The position numbers and the translations under genes are program-made. Below the pieces are notes generated by a model. It did not search any database. It was not told where the DNA came from and worked only from the letters and a program-made list of their open reading frames with translations. Shown in pieces: positions 16,740 through 27,726 of a stretch of 64,000 nt of DNA (positions are counted from its first letter, which is position 1; each line of letters opens with the position of its first letter). Source of the stretch: Clostridium tertium (GTDB lineage Bacteria > Bacillota > Clostridia > Clostridiales > Clostridiaceae); NCBI RefSeq assembly GCF_017873245.1, contig NZ_JAGGJY010000002.1, forward strand, positions 124,001 to 188,000. Reading direction: 5' to 3'.

Positions 16740-18761
16740 TTAAATAGCAAAATCTATCTCTACTTCTGTTTCATTATAAGTTACTTGTCCACCTATATCA
16801 GATACTCCTGAGTCTGTTAAATAATTAGGATTTCCATGTTTTGTCCACCATCCAACATACATTAAAACTATAAAATCAGCTACACTATTATCAATTTTTA
16901 AATTTACTCTTATTTCTCCATTATGATTTCTTAAAGTAACTATTTTTTCTTCATTAAATGATAGCTTCCTTGCCATTTCTTCATTTATATAAGCAACAGA
17001 AATTCCATCTTCATCCATCATATGTTGGCTTGATAAAGTATCTCTACTATGGTTAGTAAGTAATTTAAAAATTAATTTATTATCTTTTTTATTATCATTT
17101 TCTAAATATAAGCTTTCGTTAAAGAATATTTCAAATTTCCCTGAAGCTGTTTTAAATTTTTTATCTTCCCAAGCTACAGGTTTATGAATTGTAAAATAGT
17201 TATTTTTTAAATATTCTATATCTACTTCATCATTAAACTTCTTTAATGGTTCTATAACTTTTGATAAATATTCTTGTTTATCAACATATGGATAATTATC
17301 TAACTTAACTCTTTTTGCAAGCTCTTTAAAAAATTCATATTCATCCATTAATTCATTTTTAGGTTCAACAGCCTTTTCATTATAAATTATATATGGACTT
17401 GTCATAGAACTATATATTAAATCTTCACTTTCTAATGTACTTGTAGTTGGAATAAACAAATCACATTCCTTAGCTGTATCAGTCATAAACATATCAAAAC
17501 ATACTTTAAATTCTACTTTTGAAAATGCATCATTTAAATTATTTAAATTAGCCAGTTGATTTAATAAATTACTTTTTGTAATTACAGACATCTTTATTGG
17601 TGTATTATATTTTTTACTTTCTTTGTCTAAACTAGCATCTTTCAAATAAACTTTATCATCATCATAAAAGTCTCTTCCTAATAATGAATCATTTATAAAA
17701 TCGGCCATATGACTTACATAAAAAAATCTATTTTCACAAGATTTCTCGCTATTATAAGGGTCAGAATCAATTACATTTGGATAAACTTTATTAGCATAAT
17801 TAATACCACCGCCAGCAAATCCAATTTGACCTGTGATAGCTCCTAAAATATCTACTAAGCTTATGGTATTTCCACCATTTTTGTATTTTTGCATACCATA
17901 TCCAAGCAATATAGTAGAATACTTATTTGTATATAGCATAACTAATTCTTCTATATCGTCTTTGCTTACACCACAAATTTCTATTAAATCTTCAAGATTT
18001 AGGCTTTCTACATAATTCTTATAATCTTCAAAACCATTAACATAGCTTTTTATATAATTTCTATCATATAAATTTTTATCAATTATTATTTTTCCCATTG
18101 CAAGCGCAAGAGCTCCATCGCCATTAGGTTTGATTCTCACATATTTATCTGCCATTTCTGCAGTCTTTGTGTATATTGGATCAATTACTACGATCTTACT
18201 TCCATTACTCTTAGCTTTTTTTATACTTTGCATTGTATGTATAGTTGTAAAAGCAGGGTTTTTCCCCCATACAAATATTGTTTTACTATTTATCATATCA
18301 TCTAATGAATGGCTTTTCACATCTCCAAAATTATATGTTTGTGCCTTAATTCCAGCACTCCAGCATGGTCCACCTTTAGATTTACTCACTCCCCCATAAA
18401 AATTAAAGAATAAATCTCCCATACTTTTAAGTAATGCACCATTTCCATATTGCTCATAGTATAATATCGACTTTGAAGAATATTTATTTTTGTAATACTC
18501 AAGCTTTTGAGCCATAATATTTAAAGCTTCATCAAAAGATATTTCCTTCCATTCACCATTTATCTTTATCATTGGAGAATATATTCTTTCCCTGTGCTTT
18601 AATCTATCTAAATGTGCTAATCCCTTCTTACATATAAATCCTTTAGTATAAGGATGCTCTTTATCTCCTTGAATTTTTACTATTTCATTTTTATCAACGT
18701 AAATATTAAACTTACAACAATCAAAACAATCTAACGTGCAACCATGACTTAACTTTTTCAT
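16740..18761 (-). CDS. Molybdopterin-dependent oxidoreductase, DMSO reductase superfamily
   Basis: A 673-residue single-chain enzyme. N-terminal Cys motif C8-x3-C12-x3-C16-x27-C44 binds one [4Fe-4S] cluster; the bis-MGD-binding domains follow (KTIFVWGKNPAFTTIHTM, KIVVIDPIYTKTAEMAD), and the C-terminal cap begins near residue 560 (LLTNHSRDTLSSQHM). Cys133 in GGPCWSAG lies where the Mo/W ligand is expected. There is no Tat signal and no neighbouring FeS, membrane or chaperone subunit, so it is cytoplasmic with unknown electron partner. Related clostridial proteins are annotated as generic anaerobic dehydrogenases; substrate cannot be inferred. No cofactor genes are in the window. Confidence 0.85.
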   Translation of the reverse strand: MKKLSHGCTLDCFDCCKFNIYVDKNEIVKIQGDKEHPYTKGFICKKGLAHLDRLKHRERIYSPMIKINGEWKEISFDEALNIMAQKLEYYKNKYSSKSILYYEQYGNGALLKSMGDLFFNFYGGVSKSKGGPCWSAGIKAQTYNFGDVKSHSLDDMINSKTIFVWGKNPAFTTIHTMQSIKKAKSNGSKIVVIDPIYTKTAEMADKYVRIKPNGDGALALAMGKIIIDKNLYDRNYIKSYVNGFEDYKNYVESLNLEDLIEICGVSKDDIEELVMLYTNKYSTILLGYGMQKYKNGGNTISLVDILGAITGQIGFAGGGINYANKVYPNVIDSDPYNSEKSCENRFFYVSHMADFINDSLLGRDFYDDDKVYLKDASLDKESKKYNTPIKMSVITKSNLLNQLANLNNLNDAFSKVEFKVCFDMFMTDTAKECDLFIPTTSTLESEDLIYSSMTSPYIIYNEKAVEPKNELMDEYEFFKELAKRVKLDNYPYVDKQEYLSKVIEPLKKFNDEVDIEYLKNNYFTIHKPVAWEDKKFKTASGKFEIFFNESLYLENDNKKDNKLIFKLLTNHSRDTLSSQHMMDEDGISVAYINEEMARKLSFNEEKIVTLRNHNGEIRVNLKIDNSVADFIVLMYVGWWTKHGNPNYLTDSGVSDIGGQVTYNETEVEIDFAI

Positions 18762-18907
18762 AATATACTCCCCATTTACTCTATATATTTTACTTATTTT
18801 ATAATATTTTAGGTTGTATCACTTTCTCTTTATAGAATATCAAATTTTGTAATTACTTACTAGATAAATGTCTTTACTATTTATCTCATAATTTTTTTAT
18901 AAATATT

Positions 18908-18943
18908 AAGAGGCTATATCAAAATAAATTTGATATAGCCTTG
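18908..18943 (-). terminator. Terminator after the decayed GH1 gene
   Basis: Perfect GGCTATATCAAA (18912-18923) / TTTGATATAGCC (18929-18940) stem with five-base loop. The leftward tail is AT-rich with an interrupted T-run. It lies about 116 bp past the stop at 19059. Confidence 0.6.
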
Positions 18944-19058
18944 TACCATTAAGATATACATTCATTAAAAACTTATCTATAAATAAATTCTATAACTTAA
19001 TTTTTTATTTATTAGATTTCTTATTTTATATCTATAACTAAATTTTTTATGCTAATAA

Positions 19059-20483
<1,425 letters not shown>

Positions 20484-20538
20484 CTTTCATCTTCCTTTCT
20501 TTTATACAATAACTTATTACTACTCTTGTTCTGGCTTT

Positions 20539-20700
20539 TTAATTAAGAACTGTTAATAATTCATCATTTTGTTTTACTGACTTTTTGTCAGTTTCTATAA
20601 AATCAAGATAATCTGAGCTATTAGTAACTATGATAGGAGTTTCTAAACTATATCCTTCTTTTTTAATAGCTTCAATATCAAAAGTAACTAATGTTAGTCT
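20539..20700 (-). pseudogene. C-terminal remnant of a PTS beta-glucoside EIIA domain
   Basis: Read leftward from ~20697 to the TAA at 20539 the frame encodes LVTFDIEAIKKEGYSLETP then IIVTNSSDYLDFIETDKKSV and ends KQNDELLTVLN. This is the end of a crr-like EIIA domain (compare [15 protein letters not shown] in the intact EIIBCA at 32398-34248). Homology stops at about 20697 and a stop codon precedes it at 20731. The remnant sits directly upstream of the broken GH1 gene, the usual order in beta-glucoside operons, so an ancestral bglP was almost entirely deleted. Confidence 0.8.
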
Positions 20701-20732
20701 GATTATTATATTTACTCTACAATACCCTATTT

Positions 20733-20806
20733 ATTAAAAAAGCCCATTTACATGCAAAATAAAACCAACCTTGAAGTTGAATATTTCCCATGTAAATAGG
20801 TTTAGT
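20733..20806 (-). terminator. Terminator of the SDR gene at 20931
   Basis: Outer stem CCCATTTACATG (about 20743-20754) with CATGTAAATAGG (about 20792-20803), a small nested CAAC/GTTG hairpin, and leftward T6. The EIIA remnant begins just beyond it. Confidence 0.7.
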
Positions 20807-20930
20807 TTTCACTTAAACAATCACTATCCAATTTACTATATTTGAATTATAAGGTATGCCCACCTTTCGTCAACGATTTCATTGGAATTTTCACGAAATA
20901 AAGTTTTTATAAATTACTTAACTTTTTGTA

Positions 20931-21689
20931 TTAAAATGCTGTCCATCCTGCATCTGCAACTATCTCTGCTCCATTGATCAAACTAGAATCATCACTTGCA
21001 AGGAATAAAGCTATTGTTGCAATTTCTTCTGGAGATCCTGATCTAGGCACGCTTTCCATCCCAAGTTTAACTCTTGAAAATCCAAATTGACTAGGATGAC
21101 TTATCCCTACTCCAATTTCTGAATCTACTCCTCCAGGACAAATAACATTACATCTTATACCCTTATCAGCATACATAAATCCAATATTTTTAGTTAATCC
21201 TAATAACGCATATTTAGAAGCTGTATATGAAACCCCAGCTCTACAACCATTTAAACCGCCTATAGATCCAACATTAATTATATTTCCTCCACCTTGTTGT
21301 ATCATTAAATTTACTGCCTTTCTACAAGCATAAAATGGGCCATTTAAATTAACATTCATTACACTTGCCCATAATTCATCTTCAACTTCACCAACTGGCA
21401 TCATTTCATCCATTATGCCTGCATTATTAACTAAAATATCAATTTTACCAAACTTCTCAATTGCAAAATCTATCATCTTTTCATTATCTTCTTTTTTTGA
21501 AACATCACCTTGCATAGCTATTATCGTACCATTGTAATCCTTTGATATCTCAACTATTTCATCTAATTTTTCTTTTCTTCTAGCAACTACAATAACAGAA
21601 GCTCCTTCCTTTGCATAAAGAAGAGCAATAGATCTTCCCATCCCTGAACTAGCACCTGTAACCACAGCAACTTTACCATTAAGTTTCAT
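20931..21689 (-). CDS. SDR family NAD(P)-dependent oxidoreductase
   Basis: A 252-residue classical short-chain dehydrogenase: cofactor motif TGASSGMG (residues ~12-19), NNAG (~88), catalytic Ser in NVGSIGG, Tyr-x-x-x-Lys in YTASK (~156-160) and the PGGV segment. The basic VARRKEK after strand 2 favours NADP(H). It is similar to the SDR at 59903-60670. Start follows GGGAGG. The substrate (sugar alcohol, sterol or fatty acyl) cannot be read out. Monocistronic with a divergent promoter region shared with the GNAT gene. Confidence 0.85.
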   Translation of the reverse strand: MKLNGKVAVVTGASSGMGRSIALLYAKEGASVIVVARRKEKLDEIVEISKDYNGTIIAMQGDVSKKEDNEKMIDFAIEKFGKIDILVNNAGIMDEMMPVGEVEDELWASVMNVNLNGPFYACRKAVNLMIQQGGGNIINVGSIGGLNGCRAGVSYTASKYALLGLTKNIGFMYADKGIRCNVICPGGVDSEIGVGISHPSQFGFSRVKLGMESVPRSGSPEEIATIALFLASDDSSLINGAEIVADAGWTAF

Positions 21690-22032
21690 ATATAATACCT
21701 CCCAAATATAATTATTTTTATTTTAAATCAAACGTTTACTTTATAACGAAGATATAATTTGTTAATTTTTAAACTATATTTCCTATGTTATTTCATTTTT
21801 TATCGGTATGTATATGAACTAATTTATATTTTGTTATAAGTTTTAGTATGTAGTCAATAAAGACACAATACTAAAAACTCTCCTTTTCTATTATATTACT
21901 TTAAGTGTATTTTATTGTTACTTTTTTGTCAATTATTATTGTAAATATTTATTTTATATACTACAATTTATTTTCTATAATAGACTAATATAAACAGTAA
22001 AAATATGGTTATTACATTAAGGAGGATTTAAA
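21690..22032. promoter_or_regulatory. Divergent intergenic region with LacI-like half palindrome and a hairpin
   Basis: No gene fits here. It contains an AAACGTTT palindrome at about 21730-21737, of the kind recognised by LacI-family proteins, 40 bp upstream of the SDR start, and an inverted repeat AGTTTTAGTAT / ATACTAAAAACT at 21839-21879. A TATAAT box near 21976 could serve the plus-strand GNAT gene. Confidence 0.35.
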
Positions 22033-22893
22033 ATGTATAGCTACAATACTTTAGAAAATACGCCTATTGATATTTTGCATAAAGCATTTATATTGGCTTT
22101 TTCAGATTATCAAGTAGAGATTGATATCTCCATTTCTAAATTTGAAAACATGCTTTTAAGAAGAGGTTATAATCCTAAAATTTCAATTGGCACATTTAAA
22201 GAAGATGATTTGATTGGATTTATTTATAACGGATTAAGAATTTGGAATAATAAAAAAACTATATATGATACAGGAACAGGGGTTATTAAAGAATATAGAA
22301 AGCACGGAATTACTACAACAATGTTTAACAATCTAAAAAAAGAGCTAATTAAAAATAATGTAGAATATTATTTGCTTGAAGTATTAAAAACTAATACTGT
22401 AGCTTTTGAACTATATAAAAAACAAGGATTTAAAGTTGTAAGAGAATTTGACTGCTTTAAATTAGATAAATCCTCCTATACTCCTATTAAAATGTATAAT
22501 ACTGAAAATAAATCTACATTAACAGAAGAAGAATGGAATGATGTAATAAACTTTTGGGATATTGAGCCTTCATGGCAAAATTCTATTGATTCAGTAAAAT
22601 CCACTATAGATAGCTTCATATTCTCACTAGTAAAAGAAAATAATAAAATTATTGGTTACGGTATTATTGATAAAAATACAGGAGATATTCCACAACTTGC
22701 AGTTCATAATGACTATAGAAATAAAGGCGTTGGAAAAAGCATTATTACGAATTTAATTGAAAATACAAAAGCAAATATAGTATCTGTTATTAATGTAGAT
22801 AATATCTATGCGCCTATGAAAGAAATGCTCTCCTCTATTGGATGTCAAAATTTTATTGGTCAATACGAAATGTTATTAGAGTTAGAAAACTAA
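22033..22893 (+). CDS. GNAT N-acetyltransferase with two GNAT domains
   Basis: A 286-residue protein. The first domain (~1-150) has acetyl-CoA loop V-K-E-Y-R-K-H-G-I-T-T-T-M and the C-terminal EVLKTNTVAFELYKKQGFKV motif; the second (~165-285) has QLAVHNDYRNKGVGKSI, a good Q/RxxGxG/A pyrophosphate loop. Tandem GNAT proteins usually pair one active with one degenerate domain; here the second has the canonical loop. Start follows AAGGAGG. The acceptor amine is unknown. Confidence 0.85.
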   Translation: MYSYNTLENTPIDILHKAFILAFSDYQVEIDISISKFENMLLRRGYNPKISIGTFKEDDLIGFIYNGLRIWNNKKTIYDTGTGVIKEYRKHGITTTMFNNLKKELIKNNVEYYLLEVLKTNTVAFELYKKQGFKVVREFDCFKLDKSSYTPIKMYNTENKSTLTEEEWNDVINFWDIEPSWQNSIDSVKSTIDSFIFSLVKENNKIIGYGIIDKNTGDIPQLAVHNDYRNKGVGKSIITNLIENTKANIVSVINVDNIYAPMKEMLSSIGCQNFIGQYEMLLELEN

Positions 22894-22977
22894 TTATTAT
22901 AAATTCAAAATAAAGTTACACTTAGCCTTCATAATAAATGTTATAATATTACTATAAATTTGAAAGGAGCTAATGAT

Positions 22978-23256
22978 TTGGCTAATATATTAACACTTGT
23001 ATTATCATTTATTATAGCTAGTGTAATTTTTAATTACTTATCAAAATATTTAATAAGCAGTGGAAAAATTCCATTTAAAGCTGCAAAAACAACTAAGGGT
23101 AAAATAATTTGGACAATCATCTGCTGTGCTATTTACATAGTTGGTTACGTTCTAATAGATTTTTTAACTTTAGGAGTAATAGGTTTTAATATCGCTAGAG
23201 GAATATTACTAGCTATATTTGTAACTATGCTATTATTTGATTCTAATAAAAAATAA
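22978..23256 (+). CDS. Small membrane protein with three helices, unknown function
   Basis: A 92-residue protein with hydrophobic helices at ~3-22, ~42-62 and ~66-86 and a short basic link (KTTKGK). The TTG at 22978 is the best start, eight bases after AAAGGAG at 22963-22969; an earlier in-frame TTG at 22960 lies upstream of that signal. It is 84 bp after the GNAT gene and ends in a terminator that begins at its stop codon. Family not recognised. Confidence 0.6.
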   Translation: MANILTLVLSFIIASVIFNYLSKYLISSGKIPFKAAKTTKGKIIWTIICCAIYIVGYVLIDFLTLGVIGFNIARGILLAIFVTMLLFDSNKK

Positions 23257-23286
23257 AATCGTACCACCTTACGGTACGATTTTTTT
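23255..23286 (+). terminator. Terminator between convergent genes
   Basis: AAAATCGTACC (23255-23265) / GGTACGATTTT (23273-23283), followed by a T-run. It overlaps the stop of the small membrane protein and abuts the stop of the convergent MBL gene, so it may serve both. Confidence 0.85.
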
Positions 23287-23287
23287 A

Positions 23288-24118
23288 TTAAAGTTCTATA
23301 ACTTGTCCTGTGGATAAATACATTATTTTATCCTTAAGATTTTCTTTTAATATATTAAATGCCTTATTCCCAGTACAATGGCAAGTATAAAAAATAGTAT
23401 TCTTATTATTTAAATTTTTAGCTATATCACTAATAAATTCTAAGCTTTCACTTTTTTTATTTACTGGATTAAATAAATGAAAACCACCAATAACAGTTGA
23501 TAGATTAAAATCCATTATTTCTTCCGCTTTATCTATTATATTAACTATTCCCTTATGGGCACATCCTGCAATTAATATATATTTATCATTTTCCCTTATC
23601 AATAGGCTTTGCTCATGAGTAAAGTCATCTTTATAATATTTCCCATCAATTTTAATAAACAATGAGTCATTTAGATTCGATGTCTCATATTTCTTTGGGA
23701 CGTTTGAAAAAATACATATATCTTCATCAATTTCAAATATATTTTCAGTGAATATAATTCTTTCATTAAATTGAAGTCTATCATCTAATCCTACATAAAA
23801 CTTAAGTGCTCCTAAAACTGAAGTATAATACTTATTAAATGCATCTTTATGAATATATATTTTTGCTTTGCTATTGTATTGTAAAAATAACTTTAAAGCT
23901 CCTCCATGATCCTTATGTCCATGAGATATAACAAGAATATCCACATCTGATATATCAATTTTAAGTTTTATAGCATTTTCAATAAACAATCCATTAGAGC
24001 CCAAATCAAACAATATATTATGCTTATTCGTTTTAATATGTAAAGATAACCCATGCTTACATTTAAACTCTTTCGATAATGAAGTATTTTCAACTAAAGT
24101 AGTTATTACCATGACCAT
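23288..24118 (-). CDS. MBL-fold metallo-hydrolase
   Basis: About 276 residues with the metallo-beta-lactamase signature SHGHKDHGG (HxHxDH), a downstream metal His in AGCAHKGIVNI and GGFHLF, and a final TCHCTG. This arrangement is typical of the family often named after dihydropterin-phosphate-synthase-like MBL proteins in archaea and clostridia. The start is ambiguous: ATG at 24118 or 24112 (MVITTLVENTS), since homologues usually open with a similar ITTLVENTS strand. A longer TTG start at 24145 lacks a clear Shine-Dalgarno. Substrate unknown. Confidence 0.8.
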   Translation of the reverse strand: MVMVITTLVENTSLSKEFKCKHGLSLHIKTNKHNILFDLGSNGLFIENAIKLKIDISDVDILVISHGHKDHGGALKLFLQYNSKAKIYIHKDAFNKYYTSVLGALKFYVGLDDRLQFNERIIFTENIFEIDEDICIFSNVPKKYETSNLNDSLFIKIDGKYYKDDFTHEQSLLIRENDKYILIAGCAHKGIVNIIDKAEEIMDFNLSTVIGGFHLFNPVNKKSESLEFISDIAKNLNNKNTIFYTCHCTGNKAFNILKENLKDKIMYLSTGQVIEL

Positions 24119-24235
24119 CACCAACCATTCCCATATTAATTCCAATTACTATTTTATCACATTTTACTTTTATTACAGTACTATTTTATTAACTCTATAT
24201 GCTATAATAATAAAAAATAACTTGTGAATATTTGT

Positions 24236-24425
24236 ATTATTTTGCGAAGCAAAATAGTGAAGAGTGAAATAGTTAATAGGGAAAAAGTTAAGGAGAAAAT
24301 CCTTACAGGATTTTTTTGAATAAAAGATGTTTTGCACTTATAGATTAAATTTTGCGTAGCAAAATATCCTAAGCTTTTCACTCTTTCACTCCTAACTTTT
24401 CACTAATAAATTGCTTCGCAATTTA
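24236..24425. repeat. Interspersed repeat locus (copy B plus inverted partial copy)
   Basis: A 190-bp non-coding block. 24349-24412 is a near-identical colinear copy of 5632-5694: TTTTGC..GCAAAA palindrome, three TTTTCACT words, AATAAATT. To its left, 24236-24290 has the same words inverted (AGTGAAGAGTGAAATAG) next to another TTTGCGAAGCAAA palindrome; a third palindrome, AAATTGCTTCGCAATTT, closes the block at 24408-24424. A terminator-like hairpin (24296-24317) lies in the middle. It looks like a palindromic mobile or extragenic repeat. Confidence 0.6.
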
Positions 24426-24447
24426 ATACAACTACGAAAGGAAACGA

Positions 24448-25497
24448 ATGATGGAAAAATATATTTCAAATATAAAAACTCCTAAGATTAGTATTGCCCC
24501 TATGGTAGACAAATCCCATAGGCATTTTAGATATTTTTCAAGACTTTTAACTAAAGATGCTCTACTTTATACAGAAATGGTTACAGCTCAAGCAATTATC
24601 AATGGTGATAGAGATAAGATACTTTACTTTAGGGAAGAAGAAGGCCCTGTTGCACTGCAAATTGCAGCTTCTAATCCTGAAGATGCTTATAAAGCTGTTA
24701 AATTAGCCAATGATTATAATTATAACGAAGTCAATTTAAATTGTGGTTGTCCGTCTGATAGAGTTTCTGGTAATTTAATGGGAGCAGCTCTAATGTCTTC
24801 TAAAGAATTAGTTTATGAAATCCTATGTGCTATGAAAGAAGCAACTACTAAACCTATTACTATAAAGCATAGAATAGGAATAGATGGAACTGGTGTTATA
24901 GAAGATGAAAAAAGTAAAATTATAATGATCGGATATGAAGATTTATTAGAGTTTTTAGATGTTGTATCTAAAGCTAAGCCTGATAGATATACAATTCATG
25001 CACGTTCTGCTATATTAAAGGGCTTAAGCCCAAAAGATAATAGAGAAATTCCACCACTTGATTATGATATGGTTTATAGATTGAAACAAGAATTTAGTCA
25101 TTTAAATATAGAAATTAACGGTGGCTTTAAAACATTAGATTCAATTAGGGACGCTCTTACTAAGGTAGATGGAGTAATGATAGGAAGAGCTTCATATGAA
25201 GATTGTTATCTTTTGGCTAACTTCCATAAACTTTATGAAAATAATCAAAATACAAAAGCTATTTCAAGAGGAGAAATTATAAAGTCTTATACTCCATATG
25301 TTATAGAAGAAATTGAAAAAGGCAATAGTATTCATTCTTTAATTGCCCCACTTCAAAGCCTATTCCAAGGACAAAGGGGAAGTAAAAAGTATAAGCAACT
25401 TTTATCTTCTTCTAATGTAAAAAAAGAAAATATTATAGAAATACTTAATACTATCCTTGAAGTAATGCCTCAAGATGTCTTATGGGAAAATAATTAA
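24448..25497 (+). CDS. dusA: tRNA-dihydrouridine synthase A (DusA-type)
   Basis: A 349-residue flavoenzyme that reduces uridines in the tRNA D-loop with NADPH and FMN. It shows the DusA opening APMVDKSHRHFRYFSRLL, TEMVTAQA, the QIAASNPEDAYKA phosphate region, catalytic Cys in NLNCGCPSDRVSGNLMGA, KHRIGID, YTIHARSAIL and GGFKTLDS plus MIGRASYEDC for FMN phosphate. The HxR/ARSA pattern distinguishes DusA from DusB/C. Start: ATG at 24448 after GAAAGGAAACGA (a second ATG follows immediately). Terminator at 25550-25580. Confidence 0.92.
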   Translation: MMEKYISNIKTPKISIAPMVDKSHRHFRYFSRLLTKDALLYTEMVTAQAIINGDRDKILYFREEEGPVALQIAASNPEDAYKAVKLANDYNYNEVNLNCGCPSDRVSGNLMGAALMSSKELVYEILCAMKEATTKPITIKHRIGIDGTGVIEDEKSKIIMIGYEDLLEFLDVVSKAKPDRYTIHARSAILKGLSPKDNREIPPLDYDMVYRLKQEFSHLNIEINGGFKTLDSIRDALTKVDGVMIGRASYEDCYLLANFHKLYENNQNTKAISRGEIIKSYTPYVIEEIEKGNSIHSLIAPLQSLFQGQRGSKKYKQLLSSSNVKKENIIEILNTILEVMPQDVLWENN

Positions 25498-25549
25498 ATT
25501 AATTTTTCTTATTAAAAGTCCACATTACATATTTCATATTCAATAGATG

Positions 25550-25580
25550 GAGAGTAAAATTTATATATTACTCTCTTTTC
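25550..25580 (+). terminator. Terminator of dusA
   Basis: GAGAGTAA (25550-25557) / TTACTCTC (25568-25575) followed by TTTTCTATT, 50 bp after the stop codon. Confidence 0.65.
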
Positions 25581-25784
25581 TATTACTTCTAATATTACTA
25601 ATCCAACTTTTTCTTCATAACAATAACATTTTGTTAAGCACTAGTATAGGTCACACTATCCTTTCAATAAATAGTATTATATCTCTTAATATTTTAATTT
25701 ATAGTACATACAATTTCTATGTATATATGTATAATAATGTATATAATATATTTTTTTAATAAGTTTAATACGGGGGAACATATT

Positions 25785-26294
25785 ATGAGTAATTTTAGAG
25801 AAATTAAACCTGAAGATTTAAATGAAAGTGCATTTAAATTAATTGGTCATGACTGGATGCTTATTACAGCAGAAAAAGAAAATAAAATTAATACAATGAC
25901 TGCTTCATGGGGTAACTTTGGTATTATGTGGGGAAAAAATGTAGTTTCTATAGTTGTAAGACCTCAAAGATTTACTAAAGAATTTATAGATGCTTCTTCT
26001 ACATTTTCACTTACATTCTTTGATAAAAGTTACAAAAAGGATTTAAGCTATTTAGGAACAGTTTCTGGAAGAAATGAAGATAAGCTTTCTAAAACTAATT
26101 TAACAGTTACTTATATCGATACTACTCCTGCTTTTGAAGAATCAAAGCTTACAATTATCTGTAAAAAGTTATATGCTCAAGAACTAGATCCTCAATGCTT
26201 TATAGACAAAAATATTAATAAACAATTTTATCCTGAAAAAGATTATCATACTTTATATATTGCAGAAGTAGAAAAAATTTTAATAAGAGAATAA
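25785..26294 (+). CDS. Flavin reductase-like FMN-binding protein
   Basis: A 169-residue split-barrel flavin reductase family protein. GHDWMLITAEKENKINTMTASWGNFGIMW is not a contiguous motif to quote fully, but the N-T-M-T-A-S-W segment (~34-40) and VVRPQRFTKEFI (~57-68) are the usual FMN phosphate and isoalloxazine contacts. The real start is the ATG at 25785 with CGGGGGAA upstream; in-frame codons before it are AT-rich leader. Such proteins reduce flavins or act as flavoredoxins; the electron donor is unknown. Terminator follows at 26301. Confidence 0.83.
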   Translation: MSNFREIKPEDLNESAFKLIGHDWMLITAEKENKINTMTASWGNFGIMWGKNVVSIVVRPQRFTKEFIDASSTFSLTFFDKSYKKDLSYLGTVSGRNEDKLSKTNLTVTYIDTTPAFEESKLTIICKKLYAQELDPQCFIDKNINKQFYPEKDYHTLYIAEVEKILIRE

Positions 26295-26300
26295 TTTAAT

Positions 26301-26347
26301 AAAAACAAACTACTACTATAAAATCTTAATAGTAATAGTTTGTTTTT
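26301..26347. terminator. Bidirectional terminator between flavin reductase and deoB
   Basis: 17-bp arms AAAAACAAACTACTACT (26301-26317) and AGTAATAGTTTGTTTTT (26331-26347), one mismatch, A5/T5 ends. It separates convergent genes. Confidence 0.8.
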
Positions 26348-26409
26348 AATAAATGTGTTTAATAATTATAAAACTTTTATATAAAAAAATCTTATTAACT
26401 TTATTTAAA

Positions 26410-27600
26410 CTAGTTTAACTTTGATAAAACAGATTCTCCAATAGTACCTTCAGACATTTCAACATCAAAATTATCAGCTATTGTTGCCCCTATTGCTGCA
26501 AAACTATCACAAGTTTCTAATACTCCATTTCCTTTCATTGAAGGTGAGTAAGCTAAGAATGGTACATGTTCTCTTGTATGGTCTGATCCAATATATGTTG
26601 GGTCATTTCCATGGTCTGCAGTTATAATTAATAAATCATCTTCTTTAAGTTTTTCTAAAACTTTACCTAGACTAACATCAAACTTTTCTAACTCTTCTGC
26701 ATATCCTTGTGGATTTCTTCTGTGTCCCCATAGTGAATCAAAATCAACTAGGTTTACAAAGCATAATCCTTCAAAATCCTTATCCATTATTTCTAATGTT
26801 TGTTCCATTCCATGAACTGAGCTTTTTGATTTATGTGATTCTGTAATTCCTTCACCATCAAATATATCATTTATTTTTCCTACGGAAATAACATCATAAT
26901 TACTGTCTTTTAACTCATTTAATACTGTTCTTCCATATGGCTTTAATGCGTAGTCATGTCTATTGCTTGTTCTCTTAAACTCGCCTTTTCTTTCTCCAAC
27001 ATATGGTCTTGCAATTATTCTACCAACTTTCCATTCATCTTTTAAGGTAATTTCTCTTGCAATTTCACAACATCTGTATAACTCTTCTAATCCAAATGTT
27101 TCTTCATGTCCACATATTTGTAATACTGAATCCGCTGAAGTATATACAATCATATCTCCAGTTTTCATTTGATGTTCACCAAACTCATCTAATATTTCTG
27201 TTCCACTAGCACTTTTATTTCCTACTATATTATGACCTGTTCTTTTAATTAACTCATCTAATAACTCCTTAGGAAATCCTGTATCAGTAAAAGTTTGGAA
27301 TGGCTTAGTAATGTGTAAGCCAGCGATTTCCCAGTGTCCTGTCATAGTATCTTTGCCTGTACTAGCTTCTCTCATTTTCATTTGATATCCTAATGGCTTT
27401 TCTTGAGCTTTTAAATGCTTTACTGGACGTAAATTTGCAATTCCCATTTTTTCAAGATTAGGCACTTTAAATGATTCTACTGATTCTGCAATATGACCAA
27501 GAGTATCAACATTTACATCTCCATACTCTTTTGCATCCTCCATTTCTCCAACACCTAATGAATCTATTACAATAGTAAAAATTCTTTTATATTTCTTCAT
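26410..27600 (-). CDS. deoB: Phosphopentomutase
   Basis: A 396-residue member of the alkaline phosphatase superfamily that interconverts ribose-1-P/deoxyribose-1-P and the 5-phosphates. Metal-binding motifs: [12 protein letters not shown] with Asp near the N-terminus, the phospho-acceptor Thr in [20 protein letters not shown], and TADHGNDPT with [10 protein letters not shown]. Start at 27600 with AAAGGAG; six codons upstream lack a signal. It is divergent from a GntR regulator, and the shared region contains a cre-like site, suggesting carbon catabolite control of nucleoside breakdown. Confidence 0.95.
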   Translation of the reverse strand: MKKYKRIFTIVIDSLGVGEMEDAKEYGDVNVDTLGHIAESVESFKVPNLEKMGIANLRPVKHLKAQEKPLGYQMKMREASTGKDTMTGHWEIAGLHITKPFQTFTDTGFPKELLDELIKRTGHNIVGNKSASGTEILDEFGEHQMKTGDMIVYTSADSVLQICGHEETFGLEELYRCCEIAREITLKDEWKVGRIIARPYVGERKGEFKRTSNRHDYALKPYGRTVLNELKDSNYDVISVGKINDIFDGEGITESHKSKSSVHGMEQTLEIMDKDFEGLCFVNLVDFDSLWGHRRNPQGYAEELEKFDVSLGKVLEKLKEDDLLIITADHGNDPTYIGSDHTREHVPFLAYSPSMKGNGVLETCDSFAAIGATIADNFDVEMSEGTIGESVLSKLN

Positions 27601-27726
27601 GTTATTACTCCTTTCCAATCTTCTTTTTAAGACTATAAAGAATATATTATTTATTATTTGTTATAATTTAATTATTTAATCTTAATTAAATAAATTATAG
27701 CATATTTAAATATATAATACATTATT

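Noticed and set aside
24236-24425. CRISPR-like array in the palindromic repeat block
   Set aside because: Words are irregular in spacing and inverted, with no unique equal-length spacers.
25547-25759. 70-codon plus-strand frame of mostly hydrophobic residues between dusA and the flavin reductase gene
   Set aside because: No ribosome-binding site, AT-driven Leu/Ile composition, and its first codons form the dusA terminator hairpin (25550-25575).
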